Assembly: GCF_900090295.1 (NCBI RefSeq)
Contig: NZ_LT607753.1
Location: forward strand, 186,001 to 250,000
DNA: 64,000 nt
Source of the DNA: Micromonospora coxensis
GTDB lineage: Bacteria; Actinomycetota; Actinomycetes; Mycobacteriales; Micromonosporaceae
Reading direction: 5' to 3'
Numbering within the stretch: position 1 is the first letter of the stretch; every line of letters begins with the position of its first letter. The position numbers and the translations under genes are program-made. This document shows positions 25,619 to 33,728 of the stretch, in pieces. Under the pieces are notes generated by a model, which searched no databases, was not told where the DNA came from, and was given only the letters and a program-made list of their open reading frames with translations.

Positions 25619-27034
25619 GTGGACGCGTTGGACGTCGCCCGCTGGCAGTTCGGTGTCACCACCGTCTACCACTTCCTTTTCGTGCCACTGACCATCGGCC
25701 TGTCGATCCTGGTGGCGATCCTGCAGACCCTGTGGCACCGCACCGGCAACGAGCGGTACCTCAAACTCACCAAGTTCTACGGCAAACTCTTCCTGATCAA
25801 CTTCGCGATGGGCGTGGTCACCGGCATCGTGCAGGAGTTCCAGTTCGGCATGAACTGGAGCGACTACTCCCGCTTCGTCGGCGACATCTTCGGCGCACCC
25901 CTGGCCATCGAGGCCCTCGTCGCGTTCTTCCTGGAGTCGACCTTCATCGGCCTGTGGATCTTCGGCTGGGACCGGCTGCCCAAACGGCTGCACCTGGCCA
26001 GCATCTGGGCCGCCGCGATCGGCACCAACCTGTCCGCCTACTTCATCCTCGCCGCGAACTCGTTCATGCAGAACCCCGTCGGCTACCGGATCAACCCCGA
26101 CACCGGCCGCGCCGAGCTGACCGACTTCCTCGCCGTACTCACCAACAAGGTCGCGCTGATCACCTTCCCGCACACCCTGGCCGGCTCCTTCCTGGTCGCC
26201 GGCTCGCTGGTCGTCACCGTCGGGCTCTGGCACGTCATGCGCAACCGCGACAGCGCCGACACCGGCGCCTACCGCTTCGCCACCAAGTTCGGCGCCTGGA
26301 CCGTCATGGTCTCCACCGCGCTGGTGCTCGTCACCGGCGACATCCAGGGCAAGATCATGACCCAGGTGCAGCCGATGAAGATGGCCGCCGCCGAGGGCCT
26401 CTACACCACCGAGAGCCCCGCCTCCTTCTCCGTGCTCACCATCGGCAGCCTCGACGGCAGCCGCGAGGTCTTCGCCATCAAGATCCCGTACCTGCTGTCG
26501 TACCTGGGCACCGGCGACCCCGAAGGCACCGTGCACGGCATCAACGACCTGCAGGCCCAGTACGCCAGCCAGTACGGCGCCGGCAGCTACACCCCGATCA
26601 TCCCGGTCACCTACTGGAGCTTCCGCTTCATGATCGGCTTCGGGCTGGCCGCCGCCGCGATCGCCCTGCTCGTGCTCTGGGCCCAACGCAAGGGCCGCAC
26701 CCCCACCAGCCGCTGGCTGCTGCGCGCCGGCCTGGTCCTGCCCGTGCTGCCCCTGCTGGCCAACTCCTTCGGCTGGATCTTCACCGAGATGGGCCGCCAA
26801 CCCTGGATCGTCTTCGGCGAGATGCTCACCCGCGACGGCGTCTCCCGCAGCGTCTCCCTGACCGAGGTGCTCACCTCCTTCACCGCCTTCACCCTCATCT
26901 ACGCCACCCTCGCCGTCATCGAGTTCAAACTGCTGGTCCGCTACGCCAAGGCCGGCGTCCCCGACCTCACCCCCGACCCCGAACCCGACGACACCGACGA
27001 CGACGCCGAGCGCCCGCTCGCCTTCGCCTACTGA
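25619..27034 (+). CDS. cydA: Cytochrome bd ubiquinol/menaquinol oxidase subunit I
   Basis: 471 residues. The quinol-oxidising, haem-bearing subunit of bd oxidase, in the cytoplasmic membrane. The start LDVARWQFGVTTVYHFLFVP contains the haem-ligand His, and GIVQEFQFGMNWSDYSRFVG, FLESTFIGLWIFGW and GWIFTEMGRQPWIV are hallmark blocks. The Q-loop is the short actinobacterial form. GTG 25619 begins directly at the conserved N-terminus. It is followed 14 bases later by cydB. The BlaI-like dyad suggests repression lifted under respiratory or cell-wall stress. Confidence 0.96.
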   Translation: MDALDVARWQFGVTTVYHFLFVPLTIGLSILVAILQTLWHRTGNERYLKLTKFYGKLFLINFAMGVVTGIVQEFQFGMNWSDYSRFVGDIFGAPLAIEALVAFFLESTFIGLWIFGWDRLPKRLHLASIWAAAIGTNLSAYFILAANSFMQNPVGYRINPDTGRAELTDFLAVLTNKVALITFPHTLAGSFLVAGSLVVTVGLWHVMRNRDSADTGAYRFATKFGAWTVMVSTALVLVTGDIQGKIMTQVQPMKMAAAEGLYTTESPASFSVLTIGSLDGSREVFAIKIPYLLSYLGTGDPEGTVHGINDLQAQYASQYGAGSYTPIIPVTYWSFRFMIGFGLAAAAIALLVLWAQRKGRTPTSRWLLRAGLVLPVLPLLANSFGWIFTEMGRQPWIVFGEMLTRDGVSRSVSLTEVLTSFTAFTLIYATLAVIEFKLLVRYAKAGVPDLTPDPEPDDTDDDAERPLAFAY

Positions 27035-27048
27035 TCCCGGAGCCCATC

Positions 27049-28047
27049 GTGGAACTGACCACCATCTGGTTTCTCCTCGTCGCCGTGCTCTTCACCGGCT
27101 ACTTCATCCTCGAAGGCTTCGACTTCGGCGTCGGCATGCTGCTGCCCGTCCTCGGCCGCGACGACCGGGAACGCCGCGTCCTGATCAACACCATCGGCCC
27201 GGTCTGGGACGGCAACGAGGTCTGGCTCATCACCGCCGGCGGCGCCATGTTCGCCGCCTTCCCCGAGTGGTACGCCACCCTCTTCTCCGGCTTCTACCTG
27301 CCGCTACTGCTGATCCTGCTCGCCCTGATCGCCCGCGGCGTCGCCTTCGAGTACCGGCACAAGCGCCCCGAGGCGTCCTGGAAACGCCGCTGGGACGCGG
27401 CCATCTTCTGGGGCTCGCTGCTGCCGGCCATCCTGTGGGGCGTCGCCTTCGCCAACATCCTGCGCGGCGTGCCGCTGGACGCCGACCACGAGTACGTCGG
27501 CGGCCTGCTCGACCTGCTGCACCCGTACGCCCTGCTCGGCGGCGTGACCACCGCGGCGCTGTTCCTCACCCACGGCGCGGTGTTCATCGCCCTGAAGACC
27601 ACCGGCGAGGTCCGCGACCGCGCCGGCGCCCTCGCCGTCAAGCTCGGCCTGGTCGCGGCGGTGGCCGCGGTGGCGTTCCTGACCTGGACGCTGAACATCC
27701 GCTCCAGCGCCGCCGCCGTGGTGCTCGCCATCGGCGCGGCCCTGGCCCTGCTCGGCGGCCTCGCCGCCGCCCGCGCCCGCCGCGAGGGATGGGCCTTCAC
27801 CGGCACCGCCGTCGCGATCGCCCTGGCCGTGGCCACCCTGTTCGCGGCGCTGTTCCCCAACGTGCTGCCCTCGACCCTCGACGCGGCCGGCACGCTGACC
27901 GCCACCAACGCCGCCTCCACCCCCTACACCCTCAAGATCATGACCTGGGTGGCGGTGGTGTTCACCCCGATCGTGCTGGCCTACCAGGGCTGGACCTACT
28001 GGGTGTTCCGCAAGCGCATCGGGGTAGTGAACATCCCACAACACTGA
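27049..28047 (+). CDS. cydB: Cytochrome bd oxidase subunit II
   Basis: 332 residues, with the usual eight to nine membrane helices. TTIWFLLVAVLFTGYFILEG, DFGVGMLLP and GPVWDGNEVWLITAGGAMFA are conserved CydB sequences. It pairs with CydA to reduce oxygen to water at high affinity. GTG 27049 has GGAG 6 bases upstream. A strong hairpin at 28068-28105 ends the operon; cydCD is not in this window. Confidence 0.95.
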   Translation: MELTTIWFLLVAVLFTGYFILEGFDFGVGMLLPVLGRDDRERRVLINTIGPVWDGNEVWLITAGGAMFAAFPEWYATLFSGFYLPLLLILLALIARGVAFEYRHKRPEASWKRRWDAAIFWGSLLPAILWGVAFANILRGVPLDADHEYVGGLLDLLHPYALLGGVTTAALFLTHGAVFIALKTTGEVRDRAGALAVKLGLVAAVAAVAFLTWTLNIRSSAAAVVLAIGAALALLGGLAAARARREGWAFTGTAVAIALAVATLFAALFPNVLPSTLDAAGTLTATNAASTPYTLKIMTWVAVVFTPIVLAYQGWTYWVFRKRIGVVNIPQH

Positions 28048-28067
28048 AGACCTGCGGGGGCGCGGGG

Positions 28068-28105
28068 CGCGGGGCCGGATGCGAGGGGGTCGCACCGGCC
28101 CCGCG
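28068..28105 (+). terminator. Terminator after cydAB
   Basis: The left arm from 28068 (CGCGGGGCCGG) pairs with the right arm ending at 28105, and TGCGA (28080-28084) pairs with TCGCA (28090-28094) at the top, about 16 pairs with one bulge. Confidence 0.7.
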
Positions 28106-28168
28106 GCACGTCCCCACCCCGGGCAAAACCCGCCGCGCCCAACCCGACCGGCGCACTATCGTGGCCCG

Positions 28169-29344
28169 ATGCCCGTCACCGTCCGCGAACTCACCGACGC
28201 CGAACTCCCCGACGCCTGGCAACTCGGCCGGCTGGCCTTCGGCTCCGACCCGCAACCCCCACCGGCCGCCACCACCAACCGAGCCGGCATGACCCGCTAC
28301 GGCGCCTTCGACGACACCGGACGGCTACTCGGCAAAGCCGTCGACCTGCACCACGACCAGTGGTGGGCCGGACGCCCGGTCGCCGCCGCCGACGTCGCCG
28401 GGGTCGCCGTCGCCCCCGAGGCCCGCGGCCGGGGCGTCGCCCGCGCCCTGCTGCGCACCCTGCTACACGAGGCCCACGACCGAGGCGCCGCCGTCAGCGC
28501 CCTGTTCCCCACCGTCAGCGCCCCCTACCGCGCCTGCGGCTGGGAGATCGCCGGCACCCTGCGCACCGTCGCCCTACCCACCGCCACGCTGCCCCGACAC
28601 CGACCCGCCACCCACCTGACCGTCCGCGCCGGCAGCCCCGCCGACCTCACCGCCGTCACCGACCTCTACGACCAGGTCGCCCGACACCGCTGCGGCATGC
28701 TCACCCGACGCGGCCCCCTGCACCACACCGACGACCTGCCCTACGACGGACTCACCCTCGTCGAGGAGCACGGACGACTCGTCGGCTACGCCGGCTGGAA
28801 CCGCGGCCGCGGCTACGACCACCGCAGCGTCCTCACCGTCGACGACATCCTGGCCACCACCGCCGACGCCGCCCGCGAACTCGTCGGCGTCCTCGCCAGC
28901 TGGCACAGCGTCGCCCCCACCCTGCGCCTGACCCTGCTGCCCGGCGACGCCCTCGCCGCCGCCCTGCCCCTGGAGAACACCCGCGAACACGACCACGACA
29001 CCTGGATGCACCGCCCCGTCGACGTCACCCGCGCCGTGCGCGACCGCGGCTGGCCACCACACGTACGCGGCACCGTCACCTTCACCCTCGACGACCCGCT
29101 CGCCGACTGGAACACCGGCACCTGGCAACTCGACATCGCCGACGGCGCCGCCGACCTGCGCCGCACCGACACCGACGCCGACCTGCACCTGAGCGTGCGC
29201 GGCTTCGCCCTGCTCTACACCGGCGCCACCACCGCGTCCGCCGCCGCCCAGGCCGGCCTGCTGCACCACCGCCCCGACGTCGCACCACACGCCCTGGACC
29301 TGCTCGCCGCCGGGGGAGCGGCCCACCTGCACGACTACTTCTGA
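28169..29344 (+). CDS. GNAT acetyltransferase with C-terminal SCP2-like domain (Eis-type)
   Basis: 391 residues. Architecture matches the Eis family: a first GNAT fold (VAGVAVAPEARGRGVARALL), a second degenerate GNAT region with HRCGMLTRRGP, then a sterol-carrier-like domain (FTLDDPLADWNTGTWQLDIA) ending in a free carboxylate, LHDYF. Eis proteins acetylate aminoglycosides or host proteins at multiple amines; the substrate here is unknown. ATG 28169 lies about 8 bases after CACTAT, so it may be leaderless. It faces a bidirectional terminator. Confidence 0.85.
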   Translation: MPVTVRELTDAELPDAWQLGRLAFGSDPQPPPAATTNRAGMTRYGAFDDTGRLLGKAVDLHHDQWWAGRPVAAADVAGVAVAPEARGRGVARALLRTLLHEAHDRGAAVSALFPTVSAPYRACGWEIAGTLRTVALPTATLPRHRPATHLTVRAGSPADLTAVTDLYDQVARHRCGMLTRRGPLHHTDDLPYDGLTLVEEHGRLVGYAGWNRGRGYDHRSVLTVDDILATTADAARELVGVLASWHSVAPTLRLTLLPGDALAAALPLENTREHDHDTWMHRPVDVTRAVRDRGWPPHVRGTVTFTLDDPLADWNTGTWQLDIADGAADLRRTDTDADLHLSVRGFALLYTGATTASAAAQAGLLHHRPDVAPHALDLLAAGGAAHLHDYF

Positions 29345-29349
29345 CCGCC

Positions 29350-29386
29350 CCCGTGTGCCGTGGCGGCCCCCGCCACGGCACACGGG
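29350..29386. terminator. Perfect 17 bp bidirectional terminator
   Basis: The 17 bases 29350-29366 are exactly complementary to 29370-29386 with a CCC loop, between two convergent genes. Confidence 0.85.
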
Positions 29387-29393
29387 CCGACGA

Positions 29394-30080
29394 TCAACGA
29401 GCGTCGCGCAATTCCGCCAACCGTGCCTCGATCTCGGCCAACTCCGCGCGCAGCTTCTCCGCCTGCTGCTCCGCCTCCGCCCGCTCCGCGGCCAGGATCT
29501 GCTCCACCGCCTCCTGCACCCCCGGCACGTCCACCAGCGCCACCATCCGCAACGCCTCCGCCGGCTTCACCACGTACGGCTTCGCCAGCGCCTTCGCGCC
29601 CTGCTGCGCCGCCACCGTCCACTCACCCTCGGCATAGGCCAGCGTGACCGTCAGACCCGCCGGAGACTTCGGCCGCGCCGCCTTCACCGCCCGCCGCGCC
29701 GCCGGCTTCCCCTCCACCTGCTGCTCCACCTTCGGCTCCTCCCGCCGCGGCGCCGGCACCCGCGGCGTGTCCAACACGAACTCCGGCTCCGCCACCGGCT
29801 GCTCGACCGCCGGCTCCGACTTCGGCTCCGCCACCGGCCTACGCCCGGCGCCCTTCGGCGCGATCGCCACGTCACCGGGGGAGAACGGCAACTCGTCACG
29901 GCCGAACCGCACCACCACGAACTCGTCGGACACCGCCGGGTCGGTCAGCTCCACCACCTGACCCACCTGCCCGGCCACCTGCCCCGCCGACGCCGTGAAC
30001 ACCACCTTGGGCCTGCGACCCGCCGCCAACGCCTCCCGGATGCCCCGCACCTCGTCATCGGACAAACCCTGGCCCGCCAT
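29394..30080 (-). CDS. KOW-like/coiled-coil protein of unknown function
   Basis: 228 residues in three parts. The first (about 1-75) contains VFTASAGQVAGQVGQVVELT and DEFVVVRFGRDELPFSPGDV, resembling a small beta-barrel such as KOW. A low-complexity Pro/Glu/Ala linker (about 80-135) follows, then a segment with LTVTLAYAEGEWTVAAQQGA and a charged C-terminal coiled coil (AERAEAEQQAEKLRAELAEI). It may bind nucleic acid. I do not recognise a functional assignment; similar genes are sometimes labelled translation factor-like. ATG 30080 is used. Confidence 0.72.
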   Translation of the reverse strand: MAGQGLSDDEVRGIREALAAGRRPKVVFTASAGQVAGQVGQVVELTDPAVSDEFVVVRFGRDELPFSPGDVAIAPKGAGRRPVAEPKSEPAVEQPVAEPEFVLDTPRVPAPRREEPKVEQQVEGKPAARRAVKAARPKSPAGLTVTLAYAEGEWTVAAQQGAKALAKPYVVKPAEALRMVALVDVPGVQEAVEQILAAERAEAEQQAEKLRAELAEIEARLAELRDAR

Positions 30081-30147
30081 CACAGCCCTCTTTCGCACAC
30101 GTGTCTGATTCCGCCCTTGATACCAGCCGCCACCGACAGAGAAAAGA

Positions 30148-30609
30148 TCAACCCCCGAGCGCCCGCAACGCCTGATCCGCGTGCGCGTTCATGTCCAGCT
30201 CACTGTGGACCACCGCCAGCACCCGCCGATCCTGACCGATCACGAACGTCATCCGCCGCGTGCTCAACGCCCCCAACGGCAACCGCCGCCGCACCCCGAA
30301 CGCCGCCGCCACCCGCCCGTCGACATCCGACAACAGCGGATAGTCGAACCCGTGCCGCCGGGAGAACGCCGCCTGCCGCCCCACCGAGTCCCGACTGATC
30401 CCCACCCGCTGCGCGCCCACCGCCGCGAACTCCGCCGCCAGATCCCGGAAGTGACAACTCTGCGCCGTACACCCCCGCGTCATCGCCGCCGGATAGAAGA
30501 ACACCACCACCGGACCCGCCGCCAGGAACTCCGACAACCGACGCGGCGCACCCGTCTCGTCCGGCAACTCGAAATCCTCGACCACGTCACCGACACCGAC
30601 ACCACCCAC
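30148..30609 (-). CDS. Peroxiredoxin (BCP/AhpC-TSA family)
   Basis: 153 residues. GDVVEDFELPDETGAPRRLS begins the thioredoxin fold. The catalytic cysteine is in AAMTRGCTAQSCHFRD; the second cysteine five residues on fits the BCP type. It reduces peroxides using thioredoxin. The second GTG (30609) lies 6 bases from GGAGG (30616-30620) and is favoured over the one at 30612. It lies 43 bases downstream of the patatin gene. Confidence 0.88.
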   Translation of the reverse strand: MGGVGVGDVVEDFELPDETGAPRRLSEFLAAGPVVVFFYPAAMTRGCTAQSCHFRDLAAEFAAVGAQRVGISRDSVGRQAAFSRRHGFDYPLLSDVDGRVAAAFGVRRRLPLGALSTRRMTFVIGQDRRVLAVVHSELDMNAHADQALRALGG

Positions 30610-30652
30610 CACACACCTCCACCTCGCCACGCACCGACGCCGAGAGCCTAGG

Positions 30653-31486
30653 TCACCCCCACACCGCCGCCACCTCACCGGCAACCGACGCCGCCTGCGC
30701 CCACCCCGCCCGCGCCGCCGCCGCCCGCCGCGCCGGATCCAGCACGTTACGCCCGATCGCCGCCCGCGCCACCCGGTCCGGCGACACCACCACCACCCGC
30801 GCCCCCGCCGCCCGCAACGCCGCCACCTGCGCCGACACCCGCGGCATCGGCCCGAAAGCCGCCGTCGTCGGCGCCAACACCACCACCCGCCGCGCCCCCA
30901 CCGCCAGATCCGCGTTCACCGCCGACCGCACCCCACCGTCGACGAACCGACGACCCCCGATCGTCACCGGCGGCCACACCCCCGGCACCGCACAACTCGC
31001 CCCCACCGCATCCACCAACGACACCCCACTGTCCGCGTCGAACACCACGAACTCACCCGACGCCGCGTCCACCGCCGTCACCAGCAACCGCCGCGCCGGC
31101 CACCGCCGCACCGGCAACCGCGCCTCGATCACCGCCCGCCGCGCCGCCTCCGACCCGGTACGCGCCGCCACCGCCATCGCCCCGATCCGCGCCCGCGCCC
31201 GCACCGCGTCCCGGCCACGCCCACCCGCCCACACCAGACGCGCCACCACCGCCACCGAGAACCGCGCCGCCACCTCACCCTCCGGCGGCGCCAACTGCGC
31301 CTCGTACCCCTCCCGGACACCCCGCCCCGCACACCACTGCGCCCCCACCACCGACCCCGCCGAGGTCCCCACCACCAGATCCGCCCCGGCCAACTCCACA
31401 CCCCGGCGCGCCAACCCCGCCAGCAGCCCCCACTCCCAGGCCACCCCGGTCACCCCGCCACCACCGAGCACCACCGCCCGCTCCAC
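30653..31486 (-). CDS. Patatin-like phospholipase
   Basis: 277 residues. The patatin fold begins with the oxyanion loop VVLGGGGVTGVAWEWG. The nucleophile Ser is in GTSAGS and its Asp partner is in VDGGVRSAVNADL. Acyl hydrolase of lipids is the likely activity. GTG 31486 is chosen because GGAGG sits 6 bases upstream; earlier in-frame starts (31525, 31537) add low-complexity residues. Its codons are unusually G-ending, like the other minus-strand genes near here. Confidence 0.85.
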   Translation of the reverse strand: MERAVVLGGGGVTGVAWEWGLLAGLARRGVELAGADLVVGTSAGSVVGAQWCAGRGVREGYEAQLAPPEGEVAARFSVAVVARLVWAGGRGRDAVRARARIGAMAVAARTGSEAARRAVIEARLPVRRWPARRLLVTAVDAASGEFVVFDADSGVSLVDAVGASCAVPGVWPPVTIGGRRFVDGGVRSAVNADLAVGARRVVVLAPTTAAFGPMPRVSAQVAALRAAGARVVVVSPDRVARAAIGRNVLDPARRAAAARAGWAQAASVAGEVAAVWG

Positions 31487-31543
31487 CCGCCACCTCCACC
31501 ACGACGACGGCGGGGGCGCCGACATCGACGCCCCCACCTCACC

Positions 31544-31864
31544 TCAACGACCCCGCCGGCTCTGACACGGTACGCAGAACCGCGCGTGCGGCAGCACCTC
31601 CAACCGCTCCCGCGACATCGGCGCGGCACACCCCTCACACACCCCGTACCGGCCCTCCGCCAGCCGCGTCAACGCCCCGGTGACCTGCTCCAGCCCACGC
31701 CGGGTCGCCGCCACCAGCGCCGCCTGCGTGTCCACCTCACCCGGATCGCCGGTGTCCGCCGTCAGCTGCGTCAACCGCGCCGTCTGCTCCTCGAACTGCG
31801 CCGTCAGCGCCGCCCGCACACCACGCAACCAACGGTCGTCGGTGACATCGACATCAGTGCCCAT
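31544..31864 (-). CDS. TraR/DksA-type zinc finger protein
   Basis: 106 residues. An N-terminal helical hairpin (WLRGVRAALTAQFEEQTARL) precedes the four-cysteine zinc finger of the family, CEGCAAPMSRERLE...FCVPC. Such proteins bind RNA polymerase's secondary channel to alter initiation. ATG 31864 lies 6 bases from AGGAG (31871-31875); the adjacent ATG at 31867 is less well spaced. A terminator-like hairpin and T run lie just upstream (31877-31912). Confidence 0.87.
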   Translation of the reverse strand: MGTDVDVTDDRWLRGVRAALTAQFEEQTARLTQLTADTGDPGEVDTQAALVAATRRGLEQVTGALTRLAEGRYGVCEGCAAPMSRERLEVLPHARFCVPCQSRRGR

Positions 31865-32129
31865 CATCGTCTCCTGAAAAAGAAAAAGGGCCGAAGCTCG
31901 TAAGCTCCGCCCTGGGTGGCTGATCGTGGAAGACGAACACCACCGGCGGGCCCCGACCCGCCGGCACCGGACGGGGCTGCCCACCGGCCACCCGCGCCGC
32001 GCACCGGCCCCCGGCCACCCGCGCACCCGAGCGCCCGGTCACCCCGCCACGCACGGCAGAGCCCGCCGCCACCGAGGTGACGACGGCGCACACCACCGCC
32101 TGGCCGACCGGACCCATGCCCGACACCAT
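31854..32129 (-). CDS. Possible 91-residue membrane protein overlapping the DksA-like gene
   Basis: A frame from ATG 32129 reads MSGMGPVGQAVVCAVVTSVA and has one hydrophobic stretch (about 5-25), an Arg/Gly/Ala-rich middle and an ending GPFSFSG. It overlaps the DksA-like start by 11 bases. Codon use is plausible, but the frame crosses an apparent terminator and no homologous family is recognised, so it may be only a leader. Confidence 0.3.
   Translation of the reverse strand: MVSGMGPVGQAVVCAVVTSVAAGSAVRGGVTGRSGARVAGGRCAARVAGGQPRPVPAGRGPPVVFVFHDQPPRAELTSFGPFSFSGDDDGH
31877..31912 (-). terminator. Intrinsic terminator in the leader of the DksA-like gene
   Basis: On the minus strand GGGCGGAGCT (31912-31903), a TACG loop and AGCTTCGGCCC (31898-31888) form a stem with one bulge, followed by TTTTTCTTTTT (31887-31877). 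True U-tract terminators are rare in this genome. It lies immediately before the ribosome site of the DksA-like gene, so it could act as an attenuator. Confidence 0.6.
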
Positions 32130-32219
32130 AGGCCCGCGCCCACCGGAAACCAACCACGATCCACCACCGGCCCGCCACGGTAAGGTCACCCGCGACCACC
32201 AGGGCAGGGGAGAGGTCCA

Positions 32220-32948
32220 TTGAATCCGGTCACCGTCATCACCGGCGGCAGCCGCGGCATCGGCGCCGCCACCGCCCGCCGCCTCGCCGCCGACGGCCAC
32301 CACGTCGCCATCGGCTACCGCCGCGACCACCAGGCCGCCGCACAGGTCGTCGCCGACATCCGCGCCCACGGCCGCCAGGCCGTCGCCGTACCCGCCGACA
32401 CCACCGACCCCGAGCAGATCCAACGCCTCTTCGACGCCGCCGCCGACCTCGGCCCCGTCACCGCACTGGTCAACAACGCCGGCGTCACCAGCCCCATCGG
32501 CGCCTTCACCGACCTGCGCGCCGACGACCTGCGCCACGTCGTCGACGTCAACCTCATCGGCTACGTCCTCTGCGCCCAACAGGCCGCCCGCCGACTCACC
32601 CGCGGCGGCGCCATCGTCAACATCTCCTCCGCCGCCGCCACCCTCGGCAGCCCCGGCGAATACATCCACTACGCCGCCGTCAAGGCCGCCACCGACACCC
32701 TCACCGTCGGCCTGGCCAAGGAACTCGCCCCACACGGCATCCGCGTCAACGCCGTCGCCCCCGGCATCATCCGCACCGACATCCACACCCTCTCCGGCGT
32801 GCCCGACCGGGCCGACTCCGCCGCCGGCCGCGTCCCCCTCGGCCGCGCCGGCGAACCCGACGAGGTCGCCGCAGCCGTCGCCTGGCTGCTCGGCCCCGAC
32901 GCCTCCTACACCACCGGCGCGGTCCTGCGCGTCGCCGGCGGCCTCTGA
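32220..32948 (+). CDS. Short-chain dehydrogenase/reductase
   Basis: 242 residues. NAD(P)-binding TGGSRGIG (about 8-15), NNAGVTSPIG, catalytic Ser in NISSAAA and YxxxK as YAAVK define a classical SDR, close to FabG or glucose-1-dehydrogenase types. Substrate unknown. The only sensible start is TTG 32220 just before the glycine-rich loop, with GGGGAGAGG upstream; TTG starts are rare. C-ending codons are extreme. Confidence 0.88.
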   Translation: MNPVTVITGGSRGIGAATARRLAADGHHVAIGYRRDHQAAAQVVADIRAHGRQAVAVPADTTDPEQIQRLFDAAADLGPVTALVNNAGVTSPIGAFTDLRADDLRHVVDVNLIGYVLCAQQAARRLTRGGAIVNISSAAATLGSPGEYIHYAAVKAATDTLTVGLAKELAPHGIRVNAVAPGIIRTDIHTLSGVPDRADSAAGRVPLGRAGEPDEVAAAVAWLLGPDASYTTGAVLRVAGGL

Positions 32949-32958
32949 GCCACCACCC

Positions 32959-33624
32959 TCAGGACCGGCCGAGGCCACCGTCGGGCAGCACGAACCGCCA
33001 GCGCCGGGCCCGCAACACCGGCACGACCCGCGCCACCGCCTCGACCGTCTGACTCCGATCACCACCCCCGTCGTGCAGCAGCACCACCGCACCCGGCGTC
33101 ACCCCGTCACACAGCCGACGCACCAGCTCGTCCACCCCGGGCGGCTCCCAGTCGGTCACCGCCAGCCGCCAACCCACCGACGCCATCCCCAACCCCGCCG
33201 CCACCACCGGCGTGCCACCCCACGCGCCGTACGGCGCACGGAACCAGGGGACAGCAGCATCCGGAACGGCCCGCGCGATCGCGGCCCGCGTCTCCCGCAG
33301 ATCCGCCTCGACCCGCGCGGCCGGCCACCGCGCCATGTCGTCGTGGCGCGTCGAATGGTTGCCCAGCACGTGCCCGGCCCCGACGATGCGCCGCACCACC
33401 TCCGGATACCGATCGACCTGCTCACCGTTGACGAAGAACACCGCCGGCACCGCGTGCGCGTCCAGCACGTCGAGCAGGCGGGGCGTGTGCACCGGATCCG
33501 GACCGTCGTCGAAGGTCAGGGCGACCCGTTTGCCCCGCCCCGGCACCGTGTCGACGATCCGGACCTTCGCCGCCGCCGTGCCGGCACGGCGACGCGGACC
33601 ACGCGGGGGAGCGGTGGAGGACAT
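32959..33624 (-). CDS. Polysaccharide deacetylase (NodB family)
   Basis: 221 residues. The NodB motifs are clear: ALTFDDGPDPVHTPRLL (catalytic and metal Asp), NHSTRHDDMARW (metal His pair), WFRAPYGAWG, and LHDGGG near the end. It removes N-acetyl groups from chitin, peptidoglycan or related sugars. No obvious signal peptide; the basic N-terminus (GPRRRAGTAAAK) may be cytoplasmic or be preceded by an unrecognised export signal. Downstream of the xylanase gene, but separated by a terminator. Confidence 0.88.
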   Translation of the reverse strand: MSSTAPPRGPRRRAGTAAAKVRIVDTVPGRGKRVALTFDDGPDPVHTPRLLDVLDAHAVPAVFFVNGEQVDRYPEVVRRIVGAGHVLGNHSTRHDDMARWPAARVEADLRETRAAIARAVPDAAVPWFRAPYGAWGGTPVVAAGLGMASVGWRLAVTDWEPPGVDELVRRLCDGVTPGAVVLLHDGGGDRSQTVEAVARVVPVLRARRWRFVLPDGGLGRS

Positions 33625-33681
33625 CGGCGGACCTTCCCGAACGGGGGACGGGCCCGATCCCGCCCCGGAACGACAGAGGGA

Positions 33682-33710
33682 CGCCCCGGGCCGGGATCCG
33701 ACCCGGGGCG
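33682..33710 (-). terminator. Terminator after xylanase gene
   Basis: CGCCCCGGG (33682-33690) and CCCGGGGCG (33702-33710) form a 9 bp stem 19 bases beyond the xylanase stop on the minus strand. Confidence 0.65.
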
Positions 33711-33728
33711 CCGACTACCGGGCGACGC

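Noticed and set aside
31926..32183. Plus-strand frame in the DksA-SDR gap
   Set aside because: His/Arg/Pro-rich mirror sequence of the A/C-rich strand, without start signals.
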